A stretch of 64,000 nucleotides of DNA from Ligustrum vulgare (taxonomy: Eukaryota > Streptophyta > Magnoliopsida > Lamiales > Oleaceae). The stretch covers positions 27,770,852 to 27,834,851 of the forward strand of contig OY743171.1 of NCBI GenBank assembly GCA_963555705.1. The letters are read 5' to 3'. Position 1 is the stretch's first letter, and every line of letters begins with the position of its first letter. The position numbers and the translations under genes are program-made. Below the pieces are notes generated by a model. That model was given only the letters and a program-made list of their open reading frames with translations. It was not told the origin of the DNA and ran no database searches. Of this stretch, positions 62,531 to 64,000 are shown piece by piece.

Positions 62531-64000
62531 AGTATAATAAACCCTTAGGATTGGGAACTCCCTTTTCAGGAATAATTTTGGGACTTCCACTGTTCTCTCC
62601 AATACACTTGGGACAATTGAAATGGTCCATTGGTAGAATAAGCTATGATAAAAACACCGAAAGAATGCACTACTTAGAAAAAGTACAACTACGTGAATAA
62701 TGCACTACTTAATAAAAGTACAACCACGTGAAGAAAGACATTATTCAAACCACACAAGAGTTTTCAAAACGTGTCAAAAGGGCATTATATAAGAAATGAT
62801 ATGTGGGAAGAAGGACGGAGTCAAAATTATGGTCTAAGACGACCAAGGGATGCAATTTGAAATTGAAAACCCGCAAGTACTGTGAATCAATTTTTTTTTC
62901 AATTAGAAATTGAGACTATTTTTTTTTTAGTATAATAAACCCTTAGGATTTGGAACTCCCTTTTCAGGAATAATTTTGGGACTTCCACTGTTCTCTCCAA
63001 TACACTTTGGACAATTGAAATGGTTCATTGGTAGAACAAGCAATGATAAAAACACCGAGAGAATGCACTACTTAGAAAAAGTACAACTACGTGAAGAAAG
63101 ACATTATTCGTACCAGACAAGACTGCAAGAACATGTTAAAAATGGCATTTTTAGAAATGATAAGTGGGAAGAAGGTTGGAGGAAAAATTATGGTCGACGA
63201 AGACCTGGGGATGCAATTTTGAGTCAGATTTTTTAAGTTAGAGATTAAGACTCTTTTTTTGAGTAGAAACCCTTTGGATTTGGAATTCTGTTTTCAAGAA
63301 CAGTTTTGGGGCTTTCAGTGTTCCTTTCAATGCAATTTAGACAATTGAAATCGTTCGTTGGTAGAATAAGCTATGATTAAGACACCAAGAGAATAATGCA
63401 CTACTTAATAAAAGTACAACCACGTGAAGAAAGACATTATTCAAACCACACAAGAGTTTTAAAAATGTGTCAAATGGGAATTATATAAGAAATGATATGT
63501 GGGAAGAAGGATGGAGTCAAAATTATGGTCGAAGACGACCAAGGGATGCAATTTGAAATTGAAAACCCGCAAGTATTGTGAATCAATTTTTTTTCAATTA
63601 GAAATTGAGACTATTTTTTTTTTAGTATAATAAACCCTTAGGATTTGGAACTCCCTTTTCAGGAATAATTTTGGGACCTCCACTGTTCTCTCCAATACAC
63701 TTTGGACAATTGAAATGGTTCATTGGTAGAACAAGCAATGATAAAAACACCGAGAGAATGCACTACTTAGAAAAAGTACAACTACGTGAAGAAAGACATT
63801 ATTCGTACCAGACAAGACTGCAAGAACATGTTAAAAATGGCATTTTTAGAAATGATATGTGGGAAGAAGGTTGGAGGAAAAATTATGGTCGACGAAGACC
63901 TGGGGATGCAATTTTGAGTCAGATTTTTTAAGTTAGAGATTAAGACTCTTTTTTTGAGTAGAAACCCTTTGAATTTGGAATTCTGTTTTCAAGAACAGTT
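62531..64000 (+). repeat. H'-based HOR, cut by the window end
   Basis: Order and starts: H' 62531, A' 62929, B'' 63262, A' 63624, partial B'' 63957. It repeats the previous 6-mer at +2184 bp, and the array continues beyond the window. Confidence 0.9.

Larger units (their letters stand above)
1..64000 (+). repeat. Satellite DNA array with higher-order repeat structure, spanning the whole window
   Basis: Every base belongs to a head-to-tail monomer of one satellite family. I placed monomer boundaries at the landmarks AGTATAATAAACCC (A-type and hybrid starts) and AGTAGAAACCC (B-type starts), and found 176 complete units between 9 and 63956. Bases 1-8 are the tail of an A monomer and 63957-64000 is the start of a B''. 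All units read in the same direction. No transposon, microsatellite block, rRNA, tRNA or non-satellite sequence interrupts them. The array is AT-rich with a T-tract at each monomer end. Arrays of this size, monomer length and multimeric order are typical of centromeric or pericentromeric heterochromatin; that location is inference. The + strand is simply the orientation given. The species is not identifiable from this sequence. Confidence 0.97.

Noticed and set aside
1..64000. CRISPR array or other prokaryotic repeat system
   Set aside because: Repeats are 330-399 bp with no unique spacers, and there are no associated genes, ribosome binding sites or coding density. The pattern is eukaryotic satellite.
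1..64000. rDNA intergenic spacer repeats, or tRNA/5S gene clusters
   Set aside because: I saw no rRNA-like or tRNA-like conserved stretch, and no GC-rich genic segment recurs at any period.
1..64000. Mobile element terminal repeats or target-site duplications
   Set aside because: The direct repeats found are monomer-internal or whole monomers. No transposase or reverse-transcriptase frame exists in the window.

Overview
The whole 64 kb window is one uninterrupted satellite DNA array. I see no gene, RNA gene, transposon, inversion or unique sequence. The DNA is AT-rich, and 176 complete monomers of 330-399 bp (plus one fused 547-bp unit counted among them, and partial units at both ends) run head to tail in one orientation. 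This is the organisation of (peri)centromeric or heterochromatic satellite in a eukaryote. The species cannot be named from the sequence: I do not recognise the monomer, and an insect or other animal is only a guess.

Two ancestral monomers, A and B, are homologous (about three quarters identical by eye). A is 336 bp, starts with AGTATAATAAACCC and carries a SalI site. B is about 360 bp, starts with AGTAGAAACCC, carries an EcoRI site and has a longer 3' end. Further classes derive from them. A' is 333 bp. Ax and Ad are A copies carrying a TAG or a 1-nt deletion. B' and B'' are B subtypes. H (about 398 bp) is an A-front/B-rear hybrid with a 35-bp out-of-register duplication at its junction. Hv is H minus 3 bp. 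H' has an A front and a B' rear.

The monomers form a higher-order repeat (HOR). Its basic unit is an 11-mer of about 3.98 kb: A-B'-A'-B''-A'-B''-H-Hv-A-B-H. Region by region: 9-6239 is an older-looking 9-mer (3283 bp) present about twice; 6240-23391 holds the 11-mer and expanded or contracted versions; 23728-40211 is a tandem duplication of a 23-monomer, 8.24-kb super-repeat; 39876-52596 holds contracted variants with nested 1791-bp and 2882-bp tandem duplications; 52597-64000 is a newer HOR in which the pair A-B' is replaced by the single hybrid H' (10-mer, about 3678 bp).

No genes work together here. The interest lies in the recombination history, which can be read monomer by monomer, and in a few motifs: short palindromes, T-tracts, and a partial CENP-B-box-like 5' half in B monomers. 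The many short open frames are by-products of repetition: they lack ATG starts at their 5' ends, are broken in sister monomers, and are not annotated as genes.
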